Shown piece by piece: positions 8,356-17,433 of a DNA stretch of 54,427 bases. Both the position numbers and the translations under genes were made by a program. The stretch is taken from contig JAHJRI010000450.1 of NCBI GenBank assembly GCA_018830885.1, positions 1 through 54,427 of the forward strand, in the 5' to 3' direction. The notes below the pieces were generated by a model. That model ran no database searches, had not been told where the DNA came from, and worked only from the letters and a program-made list of their open reading frames with translations. The stretch comes from a bacterium. GTDB taxonomy: Bacteria; SAR324; XYD2-FULL-50-16. Numbering within the stretch: the stretch's first letter is position 1; each line of letters opens with the position of its first letter.

Positions 8356-8624
8356 TCGTTGGAAAAGGATATTCGGCTGCCACCTGTTTATTTAAAACTG
8401 ACGATTATGGGATGCCCGCGATGGTTCCAATTTGGACTTGATAGAACTGAAGCGTTTCATATATGAATAACGTTCGATCAAAGTATGGCGAAGGATCCTG
8501 TATCATTTTCATGAAACAGCGGTCATAAAATTCTTATCAAACACAATTGATGAAGAAAGATGGCAAAGTGGCTCTGTCGTTCGGCAATGAAGACCTGGCT
8601 GGAAATAATAAATCTGAGAGCGCT

Positions 8625-9059
8625 ATGAAAATCGATGATGTCGACAAAGCGATTATTAAGTATCTGGAGGAGAATGGCAGGATTTCCAACAATGAAATCG
8701 CATCCGGATTGGCCATTTCTGAAGGAACAGTCCGGAATCGGATTAAAAAACTGACCGAGAACCGTTTTCTCAAGATCAAAGGGCTGATCAACCCCAGTAT
8801 GGTCAAGGATAAGCGGGTTATCTTTCTCGGGGCAAAGGTGGCGGTCAGCAAGGATCTTGAATCGGCTGCAAAGGCCGTTTCGAAACTGTCCTGTGTCAAA
8901 GCCACATCCATTGTCACAGGACGATTTGACCTGATCATCGAGGTGTTTCTGGAGCCGTATGCAGTCATTAATTTTATCTGCAATGACCTGGGTAAACTGG
9001 ACTCCATTGTGGCAACCGAGAGCTTTTTGACACTGGAAAACTACAATAAATGGATCTAG
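8625..9059 (+). CDS. Lrp/AsnC-family transcriptional regulator
   Basis: 144 residues from the ATG at 8625 (GAGAG just upstream); the frame is open to a TTG at 8547, giving 26 more residues that are not Lrp-like. The helix-turn-helix is plain: DDVDKAIIKYLEENGRISNN, then the recognition helix in SEGTVRNRIKKL. The C-terminal RAM-type domain ends with the conserved VTGRFDLIIEV strand and TESFLTLENY. Lrp proteins form octamers and respond to amino acids or other small molecules. It is a lone gene between the rhomboid and dCMP deaminase genes, so its regulon cannot be guessed. Confidence 0.92.
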   Translation: MKIDDVDKAIIKYLEENGRISNNEIASGLAISEGTVRNRIKKLTENRFLKIKGLINPSMVKDKRVIFLGAKVAVSKDLESAAKAVSKLSCVKATSIVTGRFDLIIEVFLEPYAVINFICNDLGKLDSIVATESFLTLENYNKWI

Positions 9060-9224
9060 GCCGCCATTCAGTATGTGCAGCAGATTGTCACAGGTTCCTT
9101 CGTCAGCCGAAATGAGTCTTTTCCGGGCGGTTTTAAGGAAAGGGATGGACAGCGGGCGCCAATTGATTCAGATGACATGGGATGACGGACCCTCAATGAT
9201 TTTAGAAGCAAGTGGAGAGAAACA

Positions 9225-9701
9225 ATGGAGCGACACTCCTGGGATGAATATTTTCTTGAACTGATGGCTACTGTTGCCAGTCGTGCAACTTGTGACCGTG
9301 GCCGCAGCGGGTGCGTGATTGTCAGAGACCGGAGAATTATCAGCACCGGCTATGTCGGCAGCCCTCCGGGACTGGATCACTGCGATGATGTGGGACATTT
9401 GATGAAGGAAGTGATTGATGAGGATGGTACTGTCCGCAATCACTGTGTCCGAACCATCCATGCGGAACAGAACGCTATCTGTCAGGCCGCTCGACTCGGT
9501 ATTCCGCTGGAAGGGGCGACGCTGTACTGCAAAATGGAACCCTGTCGCGTATGTGCCATGCTGATCATCAGCTGCGGGATCACCAAGGTTGTTGCCCAGA
9601 AGAAATACCATGCCGCCCAGGAGACCCGCGAGATGTTTGGTCAGGCTGGCATCGAACTGGTGGTGATTGAAGACGAAACCGAATCCTATTCCAACCAGTA
9701 A
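9225..9701 (+). CDS. deoxycytidylate (dCMP) deaminase
   Basis: 158 residues with the zinc-dependent deaminase motifs: HAE at 79-81 (H79 zinc ligand, E81 proton shuttle) and PCRVC at 106-110 (C107 and C110 zinc ligands). The N-terminal WDEYFLELM, the early Cys residues and GY.G.P.G.DHC are typical of the dCMP deaminase/ComEB group, which usually binds a second zinc and is regulated by dCTP/dTTP. Reaction: dCMP to dUMP, feeding thymidylate synthesis. A good GGAGAG site precedes the ATG. Length and motifs agree with the family. Confidence 0.92.
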   Translation: MERHSWDEYFLELMATVASRATCDRGRSGCVIVRDRRIISTGYVGSPPGLDHCDDVGHLMKEVIDEDGTVRNHCVRTIHAEQNAICQAARLGIPLEGATLYCKMEPCRVCAMLIISCGITKVVAQKKYHAAQETREMFGQAGIELVVIEDETESYSNQ

Positions 9702-9807
9702 GATTCTCCCCGGTCGGATGAAACTGTGGAAGCGGTCTCTGTTTCAGATACCCCCCCTTCTAATGTGATTGTGTCAGACCAGCAGCGAAAAGGATGGGAA
9801 TCGCCGG

Positions 9808-9979
9808 GGGTGCACTAAAAACATGGGGGGTTATGATCATAACCGCTTCAAGAGGTTATTTATTCAGACAAACGCATGAATCCATCCTTGGAGCTCCTGG
9901 AATCCATCCCTGGCTTCCAAGGTTTTCTGAACAAACAACCTCTTTCCGCTTACAGGTCCCCACACAAATTTGGTGCCCC
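9808..9979 (+). mobile_element. MITE-like foldback element, copy A, with 8-bp direct repeat
   Basis: 172-bp element whose ends (GGGGTGCACTAAA and, in reverse complement, GGGGCACCAAA) are imperfect inverted repeats. It is flanked by the 8-bp direct repeat ATCGCCGG (9800-9807 and 9980-9987). It is nearly identical, in inverted orientation, to 24727-24899. The centre contains the GGAGCTCC-based hairpin core shared with the element at 35452-35599. It has no credible transposase, so it would be a non-autonomous element. The parent family is not identified. Confidence 0.8.
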
Positions 9980-10096
9980 ATCGCCGGATCCGGGTTGATT
10001 TTTTAGCGTACCTCAGGGATACTGAACAGAAGTCGGTTGGATTCTGGAAATGGAAAAACCGAATTTCCGGAAGAGAACTGATCGAAGAGAGCACGG

Positions 10097-10490
10097 GAAG
10101 TTGAGTTTGAAACGTAATCGCTGATAGGATCAATTATCAGAGGAAAGTCCGGGCATCACAGAGCAGGATGCTGGTTAACGGCCAGAGGGGGTGACCCCAT
10201 GGAAAGTGCCACAGAAAATATACCGCCGATGGTTCGGTTCGCCGAACACAGGTAAGGGTGAAATGGTGGGAGAGTTCACACTCTTTAATGTAAGAGCCCA
10301 CCGCGGGCGTGGTGACACGCCTGGCAGGGTAAACCCCATCCGATGCAAGTCCAAATAGGGTAGCGCTAATGGTTGCTCGCCTAGTTACCGGGTAGGATGC
10401 AAGAGTTTACGGGTAACCGTATTCCCAGATAAATGATTACGACTCCGGTTTTCCGGAGGACAGAACCCGGCTTAGTGATAACTCAACTTC
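10097..10490 (+). ncRNA. rnpB: RNase P RNA, bacterial type A
   Basis: The ribozyme component of RNase P, which removes 5' leaders from tRNA precursors. Conserved core sequences appear in order: GAGGAAAGTCCGGGC from 10140 (P4 5' strand region), GGTAAGGGTGAAA, AGAGCCCACCG, GCAGGGTAAACCCC, CAAATAGG and ACAGAACCCGGCTTA at 10460-10474 (P4 3' strand region). The ends were set from helix P1: GAAGTTGAGTT at 10097-10107 pairs perfectly with AACTCAACTTC at 10480-10490. The length of about 394 nt fits type A. A possible promoter (TTGATT, 17 bp, GATACT) lies about 80 bp upstream, but is weak evidence. Confidence 0.96.
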
Positions 10491-10572
10491 TTCGCTGTGC
10501 GACCCCGGGCATGACCGGCTGGCCTGGGCCTCATCAACTGCAACCATCCTTCCACTATTCATTCTCTGTCGC

Positions 10573-11181
10573 ATGGACAATTCCGGGGCCATTCTACTTG
10601 CCGGTGGTCAGTCTTCCCGGATGGGGCGTGCCAAGGCCGAACTGGAATTTAGCGGGCAGACCCTTCTCGAGCGGGTGCTGACGGCGGTTCATCCCTTGGT
10701 GAGCCAATTGATCGTCATGCTCTCCGCCTCGCAGGAGGTGCCCCGGGTTTCATCCGAACTGCAACAACGGATTGAGATTGGTCGGGATTCCAGTCCCGGG
10801 CAGGGACCGCTGCAGGGAATTGCGGATGCCATGGCATGGGTGCAGCCCTCAATCGATCAACTCTTTGTCCTCAGTTGCGATCTTCCCTTTCTTACAACGG
10901 ACAGTCTGATTCGGATGCGCCGACTTCTAACGGCGGATGTGGACGGGGTCTGCGCTGAAGTGAACAACCAAATCAACCCACTGTTGGCCATCTACCACCG
11001 TCGCTTACTGAGCCAGTCTCCGTCCTTTCTGGCTGTCGGAAAAAGAAGCTGCATGGTACTGATCGATCAAGGGCGAATCGTTCGTTTGCAACCACCGCTG
11101 GATAATCCCCATGTCTATAATGATATCAACACGCCAACAGCATATGAATGGGCAAAATCCCTCTTGAAGATTTCCACCTGA
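10573..11181 (+). CDS. mobA: molybdenum cofactor guanylyltransferase
   Basis: 202 residues. The nucleotide-binding signature LLAGGQSSRMGRAK (8-21), the SCDLPF strand (metal-binding Asp) and the D-V-C-AEVN-Q-NPLLAIY segment identify MobA, which joins GMP to molybdopterin to make the bis-MGD form used by DMSO-reductase-family molybdoenzymes. Related CTP- or UDP-sugar transferases share only the first motif, and NPL.A.Y favours MobA. No other Mo-cofactor gene is nearby, although two MoxR/VWA chaperone pairs occur in the window. No strong ribosome site was found before the ATG. Confidence 0.9.
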   Translation: MDNSGAILLAGGQSSRMGRAKAELEFSGQTLLERVLTAVHPLVSQLIVMLSASQEVPRVSSELQQRIEIGRDSSPGQGPLQGIADAMAWVQPSIDQLFVLSCDLPFLTTDSLIRMRRLLTADVDGVCAEVNNQINPLLAIYHRRLLSQSPSFLAVGKRSCMVLIDQGRIVRLQPPLDNPHVYNDINTPTAYEWAKSLLKIST

Positions 11182-11553
11182 GTCTCTGGCTATCCATCCG
11201 TCCTGTTTTTCCATCCGTTTTCGATTCCCTGAAACAAACCCATCACACCCCTTTTGAATTTTTTTGCTTTAAACAGGGGCAAAATGCCGGTTTTTGCGAT
11301 TTTGTTCGGCTGGGTAAAATACTGGGATAATGGCAAAAAGCAGTTCTAGACCGGATGCAGGGGAAAAAATATGTTTTTTTTTATTTATTTTTGATTTGAT
11401 TTGCACTATAACGAGATTATTCTCGGATGAGTATTACTAACCGGGGATATGGTTCACAGTCCACTGCACATTTGGTGCTCGTATCGCAACTGTTGTGAAG
11501 TACTCTAAAATCCGTTGCTGATTTTTGATAGTTAAAAAAAAGGAGGTTTTTAG
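11182..11553. other. 372-bp intergenic region, AT-rich
   Basis: No gene. It contains long A/T runs around 11370-11400 and a TAACGAGATTATTCTCG stretch with local dyad symmetry (CGAGATTATTCTCG, 11411-11424). This region must include the promoter of the small gene at 11554; a regulator-binding site at the dyad is possible, but no consensus promoter can be set with confidence. Confidence 0.4.
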
Positions 11554-11775
11554 ATGGAACGTTCAGGAATTAATAAGACGCTTAAGTTTCACCAAAAAAG
11601 AAGAGAAGAGTTACGGTCCATTCCAGGAGAATTTCAACCGGGTTTGGAAGAGCTGGAGAAGGAAAAGCAGAAATTTATTGAAAAAGGAGGCGTGATTCGA
11701 AGACTGGTGATATCGAGTGATTCGGTACCAAATGTCTGGGGAGATTTTGTCAAATCAAGAATTCGAGCAACTTGA
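11554..11775 (+). CDS. small hypothetical protein, 73 residues
   Basis: A small, highly charged soluble protein: a basic N-terminal half (TLKFHQKRREELRS), an amphipathic helix rich in Glu and Lys (about 30-44), then a C-terminal VIRRLVISSDSVPNVWGDFVKSRIRAT. Its best support is a near-perfect ribosome site (AAAGGAGG, seven bases before the ATG) and a long spacer with AT-rich promoter-like sequence. No family recognised. Alone between mobA and the convergent kamA. Could be a regulatory or nucleic-acid-binding peptide, which is speculation. Confidence 0.65.
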   Translation: MERSGINKTLKFHQKRREELRSIPGEFQPGLEELEKEKQKFIEKGGVIRRLVISSDSVPNVWGDFVKSRIRAT

Positions 11776-11929
11776 ATTGTACAGCCCATATCAAGTGACA
11801 CATACACTGCAAACACAGGCTTAACAAAGGAGCAACTCTTTCAAACGATAAGCGCAGCTGAAAAGAGGATCCATTCAACCGCTTGTGCGGGGAGACAGAA
11901 AATTGCAGCTGTTCTTTAACCTGAAGAGG

Positions 11930-13090
11930 TTATGGCTCACCAGAAGATGGATCGGGATACTCGATCTCTTCTCCCCGCCAGTTTTTCAAGCGATATCCAG
12001 AAAGAGTCTTAGCAACTATTGTATTGGGGGCAAGGGTTACTTTTCCTCCGGGTGGATCAGCAATGAAATGGGGGATTGCATATCCGCTGGTCTGTCGTCG
12101 CAGGTCTTCGATGATCTCGATGCCTTTATCCAGGCTCGTGCGAAAGTGATCCGATCCCAGAATCGGATCACACTGGAACAGTGCATAGGGTCTAACCCTT
12201 AACCGCAGCAGGTTTTCCATCAATTTTTGAATCACGGATGTGCTGTCATTGATCGTTTTCAGCAGGACCGTCTGTGATCCAATCACAATCCCGGCATCGG
12301 CCAGACGCTCAATGGCAAAAGCCGCTTCCCGGGTCAGTTCATCGGGATGTATCACATGCAGACTGAGGATCAGGGGATGGAAAGACCGCAGCATTCCGAG
12401 CAGATCGTCTGTAATCCGTTGGGGTAAAGCGACCGGTATCTTGGTCCCCAACCGGATGATTTGAACATGGGAGATCTTCCGAAGTTCCGTCAACAACCCC
12501 TTCAGTGAGTCGTTCGCCAATATCAGTGGATCACCGCCACTGACAATGACCTCTCTGATGCTTTTTGTTGCAGCGATATATGCCAGACCCTCTTTCCAGT
12601 GCCTGGCACGGCTGAGGGCCGGGGCTTCCCGGCTGAAAATGCGTGCACGGGTGCAATAGCGACAATATACCGCACATTGATGGGTCGTTAAGAATAGGAC
12701 CCGGTCAGGGTAACGGTGCACAATGGCGGGGACGGGAGATTGTTTCTCCTCGACCAGCGGGTCACGGCTTTCACCGGGATTGACCTGGAATTCGGCAGCA
12801 GTCGGCACCATTGATTTCCTCAAAGCACTGTCGCTGTTCATGGTTGTCACGACACCCATGTAATACGGGGTAATGGCAAAGGGAATCTTGGACCAGCCGT
12901 GATGAAAGGCAGCAGATTCAGATTCCGTGAGTTCAAGAATCCGCCTGAGTTTTTTCACCGTATCAATTCGGTGTTGCAGTTGCCATTTCCAGGAGTGCCA
13001 TTGCACCAAAGCGGCATCTGGGAAGAAACGTGCCCTGAAGGATTCCAAGGCATCGGACACCGGGCTGTTTTCAAAACGGTCTGTGCTCAT
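11930..13090 (-). CDS. kamA: lysine 2,3-aminomutase family radical SAM enzyme
   Basis: 386 residues from the ATG at 13090; the frame is open to 13234, but the extra 48 residues are not family-like. It carries the radical SAM cluster motif C139-x3-C143-x2-C146 (HQCAVYCRYCTR), SGGDPL (184-189), and the PLP-binding lysine K350 in DPPGGK. D308 (QCDP) and D345 (IADPPGG) correspond by eye to the two aspartates that hold the lysine epsilon-amino group in clostridial lysine 2,3-aminomutase, so L-lysine is a plausible substrate, giving L-beta-lysine. The enzyme serves lysine degradation or, with AblB, osmolyte N-acetyl-beta-lysine synthesis; no ablB is adjacent. EpmB-type proteins are an alternative but are shorter. 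Confidence 0.88.
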   Translation of the reverse strand: MSTDRFENSPVSDALESFRARFFPDAALVQWHSWKWQLQHRIDTVKKLRRILELTESESAAFHHGWSKIPFAITPYYMGVVTTMNSDSALRKSMVPTAAEFQVNPGESRDPLVEEKQSPVPAIVHRYPDRVLFLTTHQCAVYCRYCTRARIFSREAPALSRARHWKEGLAYIAATKSIREVIVSGGDPLILANDSLKGLLTELRKISHVQIIRLGTKIPVALPQRITDDLLGMLRSFHPLILSLHVIHPDELTREAAFAIERLADAGIVIGSQTVLLKTINDSTSVIQKLMENLLRLRVRPYALFQCDPILGSDHFRTSLDKGIEIIEDLRRQTSGYAIPHFIADPPGGKVTLAPNTIVAKTLSGYRLKNWRGEEIEYPDPSSGEP

Positions 13091-13234
13091 CGGAAAACCA
13101 TTCTCATGTTTAATGGTGCCCGGAAGACCATAGGGGGGTTGGTTGAGACAGCATCCTGATATCGCCGTCTGGAAAAGAGGGTGCTGCCTGTTCACCGGGT
13201 TCAATGAAATAGAATACTGCCATCTCCAGGCCAT

Positions 13235-13498
13235 CTTTCAATATGGCAGAAAAGTTGGTCAAGGCATATCGACGGGATCATAATCTCGGGGAACATCTCA
13301 AGAAAAAAAGTCATGGTTCAGCATGTGCTCTGCCATGGGACTCCCACAGGGCGTGTTCCTCTTGCTGATTTTTGAAAAGCGACGGGATAATTCTCTTGAC
13401 GACTCTCAGGCGGAGTTCTTAGTTTAACGATATTGACCCCGATTCCGAATCCATTGATCAGGAGTGTCGGGATTGCTGACAATTTAAACGGGTATTGG
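13235..13498. promoter_or_regulatory. divergent promoter region between kamA and the peptide transporter
   Basis: This spacer separates the leftward kamA and the rightward ABC-transporter operon. A possible promoter for the transporter is TTGACG (13396-13401), 17 bp, then TTAGTT (13419-13424); the -10 box is poor. No operator or riboswitch fold was recognised. Confidence 0.3.
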
Positions 13499-14536
13499 AT
13501 GGCCAGTTATCTGATTCGCCGACTGCTGCTTGTCATACCGACCTTTGTGGGGATAACGCTGCTGGTTTTTACCATCACCCGTTTTGTGCCTGGGGGTCCT
13601 GTGGACAAGATCATCTCCGAATCCCAACAGTTGAGTTTTGGCAAAGGGAGTGAAACAGGGCAGTCATCCGGGCAGACCGATCGCAATGCGTCGCCGCTTT
13701 CGCCGGAACAGATCGAGGAACTGAAGGTTTTTTACGGGTTCGATAAACCGGTACTGGTCAGTTATGTCCACTGGTTTCTCAAGGTGCTTAAATTTGATCT
13801 GGGAACCTCGACCCGTTACTACGACCCGGTCTGGCAGATCATCAAGGACAAACTGCCGGTCTCGGTTTACTATGGTCTGGTGACCACCATCCTCACCTAC
13901 CTGATCTGTGTTCCCCTGGGGGTTCTGAAAGCGATCAAGCACAAAACGGTGATCGACAACACCTCATCCGTGATGGTTCTGATCGGGTATGCCCTGCCTG
14001 GGTTTATCATGGCGATCATTCTGTTCGTCTGGCCGGCTGCCCGCTGGGACTGGTTCCCCCTGGGCGGATTTGTCAGTGATGACTTCAGAGAGCTGCCGCT
14101 TCTGGAACAGGTGTGGGATATTGTCCACCACTCGATCCTGCCGATTATCGCTTATATGCTGGGCAGTCTGGCAACAATGACCTTCCTGATGAAAAACACC
14201 CTCATGGACAATCTGGCTTCGGATTATATCCGGACGGCCATCGCCAAGGGGCTCTCGTTTAATCAGGCTGTTTTCAGACATGCGTTTCGTAACAGTATTA
14301 TCCCACTGGCAACCCATTTTGGGAATAATATCGGTCTGTTCTTGGCGGGTTCTTTCCTGATAGAAAAGGTTTTCAATATTGACGGGTTGGGTCTGCTGGG
14401 TTTCGAATCTCTGGTGGAAAGGGATTACCCCATTGTTCTGGGGGTTCTGGTCATATCCTCCATTCTGGGTTTGTTGGGAAATATTATTTCCGACCTGTGT
14501 GTTGCCCTGGTTGATCCGCGTGTAAAATTTGATTAA
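13499..14536 (+). CDS. yejB: peptide ABC transporter permease (YejB-like)
   Basis: 345 residues from ATG 13499 (the frame extends upstream to 13433 without permease-like sequence). The N-terminal MASYLIRRLLLVIPTFVGIT helix is the classic start of DppB/OppB/YejB permeases. A periplasmic loop follows, containing GS..GQ...NASPLSPEQIEELKVFYGFDKP, longer than in DppB and as in YejB. Then come five further helices and the ATPase-contact EAA loop region (DYIRTAIAKGLS). It is the first gene of the yejB-yejE-yejA-ATPase-ATPase operon. It should import oligopeptides across the inner membrane; E. coli Yej also takes up microcin C. Confidence 0.9.
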   Translation: MASYLIRRLLLVIPTFVGITLLVFTITRFVPGGPVDKIISESQQLSFGKGSETGQSSGQTDRNASPLSPEQIEELKVFYGFDKPVLVSYVHWFLKVLKFDLGTSTRYYDPVWQIIKDKLPVSVYYGLVTTILTYLICVPLGVLKAIKHKTVIDNTSSVMVLIGYALPGFIMAIILFVWPAARWDWFPLGGFVSDDFRELPLLEQVWDIVHHSILPIIAYMLGSLATMTFLMKNTLMDNLASDYIRTAIAKGLSFNQAVFRHAFRNSIIPLATHFGNNIGLFLAGSFLIEKVFNIDGLGLLGFESLVERDYPIVLGVLVISSILGLLGNIISDLCVALVDPRVKFD

Positions 14537-14544
14537 GCAGATAC

Positions 14545-15588
14545 ATGAGAATCGATCCACTGACATTAAAAAAAATCCGGCGCTTTAAATCGATCAAACG
14601 GGGATATTACTCCTTTCTGCTGTTTGTTTTTCTACTGGTGATTGCCGCATTCGCCGAGCTGCTGATCAACAACCGGGCTCTGGTTGTTTTCGATGGGGAG
14701 ACGCTCCGTTTTCCTGTCTACGGAGCGATTATTCCCGGCAGCGAGTTTGGTCTGGGATATGAGTATGAGACCAATTACAGGGAGTTGCAGGCAAAATACC
14801 GGCAGATGGAAGGGACCCGCTTTGTCATTATGCCACTGGTTCCCTACAATGCTTATGAAAATGATCTGCAGACAGGGGTCTACCCCCCCTTTCCCCCCTC
14901 TTTTGCCCATCGTCACTTTCTGGGAACGGACGAGATCGGCCGGGACATGGTTGCCCGGCTGGTATACGGTTTTCGAATCTGTATCGTCTTTTCACTGCTG
15001 CTGCTGGTGATCAATTTCACCATCGGGATCTCCCTGGGGTGTCTGATGGGATATGTGGGTGGCAAATTCGACCTGCTTTTCCAGCGGGTAATTGAAATCT
15101 GGTCTTCCATTCCCTTTCTGTATGTCATCATGATCATCTCGTCGATCATCATACCCAACCTGATTATCCTGGTTCTGATCTCGGTGATTTTTGGCTGGAT
15201 GGGGTTGACCTGGTATATGCGGACCGCAACCTACAAGGAAAAGGCCCGGGATTATGTGATGGCGGCCAGAGCCCTGGGTGCTTCAAACGGGAGGATTATC
15301 TTCCGCCACATTCTGCCCAACGCGGTCTCCCTGATTGTGACCTTTGTCCCGTTTTCGGTGGCAGGGGGTATCGGATCGCTGACCGCTCTGGATTTTCTGG
15401 GATTCGGTCTCCCGGCGCCGACCCCCAGTTGGGGGGAGTTGCTCCAGCAGGGAACCAACAATCTACAGGCGATCTGGATCATTTCCTCGACCGTCGTGGC
15501 GCTGGTTTTTGTCATGGTGAGTATTACCTTTATCGGGGAAGCTGTCAGAGAGGGATTTGACCCCCGCATGCACAGCACGTATGAATAA
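14545..15588 (+). CDS. yejE: peptide ABC transporter permease (YejE-like)
   Basis: 347 residues beginning eight bases after yejB. A first helix (26-44) is followed by a long periplasmic segment (about 45-130), which is characteristic of YejE compared with DppC. The DPPC-type core holds the EAA motif in KARDYVMAARALGASNGRIIFRHILPNA and the C-terminal DPR motif (EGFDPRMHSTYE). It pairs with YejB to form the translocation channel. The ribosome site is weak, consistent with coupling to the upstream gene. Confidence 0.9.
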   Translation: MRIDPLTLKKIRRFKSIKRGYYSFLLFVFLLVIAAFAELLINNRALVVFDGETLRFPVYGAIIPGSEFGLGYEYETNYRELQAKYRQMEGTRFVIMPLVPYNAYENDLQTGVYPPFPPSFAHRHFLGTDEIGRDMVARLVYGFRICIVFSLLLLVINFTIGISLGCLMGYVGGKFDLLFQRVIEIWSSIPFLYVIMIISSIIIPNLIILVLISVIFGWMGLTWYMRTATYKEKARDYVMAARALGASNGRIIFRHILPNAVSLIVTFVPFSVAGGIGSLTALDFLGFGLPAPTPSWGELLQQGTNNLQAIWIISSTVVALVFVMVSITFIGEAVREGFDPRMHSTYE

Positions 15589-15624
15589 TTGCCCGGTAAT
15601 CAATTGGAACATGGGAGAAAAGTG

Positions 15625-17421
15625 ATGCTAAGAAGGAGTCTGCAGGTCGCGCTGGTCATGTTGATGCTGGCGTCTTTTCAAAACAGGGGGATGGCGACTG
15701 AGAAACTGCCGAATGGGATCCAATGGCAGACCAATCAGAGTGCCCCTGTATTTGCATCCCCCCTGGCAAAGAAAGGCGGCACCTACCGTTCCTTCATTAC
15801 CTCTTTCCCTCTGACACTGAGGCATGTAGGGCCGGATTCCAACGGTGGTTTTGCGGCGGTGATCTTCTCGCTGAACCTCAGCCTGGTCGGCATCCATCCC
15901 AATACGGAGGAGATTCTTCCCCAGCTCGCAACCCACTGGGCCTTTGGGGATGATCATCGCACCATGTATTTCAAGCTGGACCGGGATGCAACATGGTCGG
16001 ACGGCAAACCGGTGACGGCGGACGACTATCTGTACACGCTTGAGTTCATGCGGTCCAAAGAAATTGTTGCCCCCTGGTACAACAACTACTATACCGAGGA
16101 GATCGATCGGGTTATCAAGTTTGACCCCTATACCATTGCCGTGGTTTCCAAAAACCCGGTTCCCGAATTGCAGCTCAAGGTGGCCATCAGTCCGACCCCG
16201 CGGCATTTTTACGGCAAACTCCCCAGCGATTTCGTCCGGCGGTTCAACTGGCGGATCGCACCGAATACCGGGGCATATGATATTGACGAGGTGAAAAAGG
16301 GCAAGTTTGTGACCCTGAAACGGAAAAAGAACTGGTGGGCAAAGGACAAACCCTATTTCAAGGGGCGTTACAATGTGGATACCATCCGTTATACGGTTAT
16401 TCGTGATTTGAACACAATCTTTGAATATTTCAAGAAGAACCAGCTGGACAGCTTTCCACTGACGTCCCCCTCGTTCTGGCATCAGAAGGCCAAGGGCATG
16501 GAAGAATACGAAAAGGGATATGTGAAGAAGATGTGGTTTTATAACAACACCCAGCAACCCTCAATCGGATTCTGGCTGAACCAGGCCAACGATCTGTTTA
16601 AAGACCGCAACCTCAGATATGCCTTTGCCCATGCCATTAACATGGAGAAACTCCTGACTGAGGTCCTGAGAGGGGATTACACCCGGTTGAACAACCACTA
16701 TACAGGTTATGGAGCTTATACAAACACGGCCATCAAAGCACGGGAATACAGTATCGAAAAAGTCGAAGCCCTGATGACGAAATCCGGTTGGACCCGGGGA
16801 CCGGACGGGATCTGGCAAAAAGGGGGCAAACGGTTTTCGGTCAATGTCAATTATTCTGTGGAATTGCATACGCCACGTCTGGTGGTGTTGAAGGAGGAGG
16901 CCAAAAAGGCTGGGATTGAGCTGATATTAAAACGGCTGGATGGCAGTTCCTCCTGGAAATTGAATCTGGAAAAGAAGCATGAAGTTGCCTGGACGGGATT
17001 CAGCACCGGACTGCGACCTGCTTTCTGGGAACACTACCATTCAGCCAACGCCTTCAAGACACAGACCAACAATTTCACCAATACGGCAGACCCTGAACTG
17101 GACCGGCTCATCGAACAGTATCGTTCCTCTCTTAAAACCGAGCAGCGAATCAAGCTCTCGCTGAAAATCCAGGAGAAGCTGTTCGAAATCGGGGCTTTCG
17201 TACCGGCCTACAAGGTGGACTATTTCAGAGTGGCCTACTGGCGCTGGTGGCAGCTGCCGGATGTGCCGGCAACCAAGCATTCAGGGGACCTGTTTGACGA
17301 ACTGGGCACAGCGCTTTTCTGGATGGACCCCCAGCTCAAAAAGGAGACACTGGCTGCCATGAAGTCCGGGAGGACATTCAAGCCGGAAACCATTATCGAT
17401 AAAACCTTCAAGGCAGATTAA
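15625..17421 (+). CDS. yejA: periplasmic peptide-binding protein of ABC transporter (YejA-like)
   Basis: 598 residues from ATG 15625 with GGGAGA before it; a TTG frame begins at 15589 but lacks support. A clear signal peptide (MLRRSLQ, then VALVMLMLASF, about residues 1-24) directs it to the periplasm. The body is a family-5 extracellular solute-binding protein: ATWSDGKPVTADDYLYTLEFM and LRYAFAHAINMEKL are standard segments. Size matches E. coli YejA (about 600) and exceeds DppA. It binds oligopeptides or peptide-like compounds and delivers them to YejB/YejE. Confidence 0.92.
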   Translation: MLRRSLQVALVMLMLASFQNRGMATEKLPNGIQWQTNQSAPVFASPLAKKGGTYRSFITSFPLTLRHVGPDSNGGFAAVIFSLNLSLVGIHPNTEEILPQLATHWAFGDDHRTMYFKLDRDATWSDGKPVTADDYLYTLEFMRSKEIVAPWYNNYYTEEIDRVIKFDPYTIAVVSKNPVPELQLKVAISPTPRHFYGKLPSDFVRRFNWRIAPNTGAYDIDEVKKGKFVTLKRKKNWWAKDKPYFKGRYNVDTIRYTVIRDLNTIFEYFKKNQLDSFPLTSPSFWHQKAKGMEEYEKGYVKKMWFYNNTQQPSIGFWLNQANDLFKDRNLRYAFAHAINMEKLLTEVLRGDYTRLNNHYTGYGAYTNTAIKAREYSIEKVEALMTKSGWTRGPDGIWQKGGKRFSVNVNYSVELHTPRLVVLKEEAKKAGIELILKRLDGSSSWKLNLEKKHEVAWTGFSTGLRPAFWEHYHSANAFKTQTNNFTNTADPELDRLIEQYRSSLKTEQRIKLSLKIQEKLFEIGAFVPAYKVDYFRVAYWRWWQLPDVPATKHSGDLFDELGTALFWMDPQLKKETLAAMKSGRTFKPETIIDKTFKAD

Positions 17422-17433
17422 CAGGATCCCCCT

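Noticed and set aside
9864..10133. Minus-strand frame across MITE copy A and the rnpB start, and a similar frame in copy B
   Set aside because: Both arise from the shared repeat; they run into rnpB or the element border and have no start signals.
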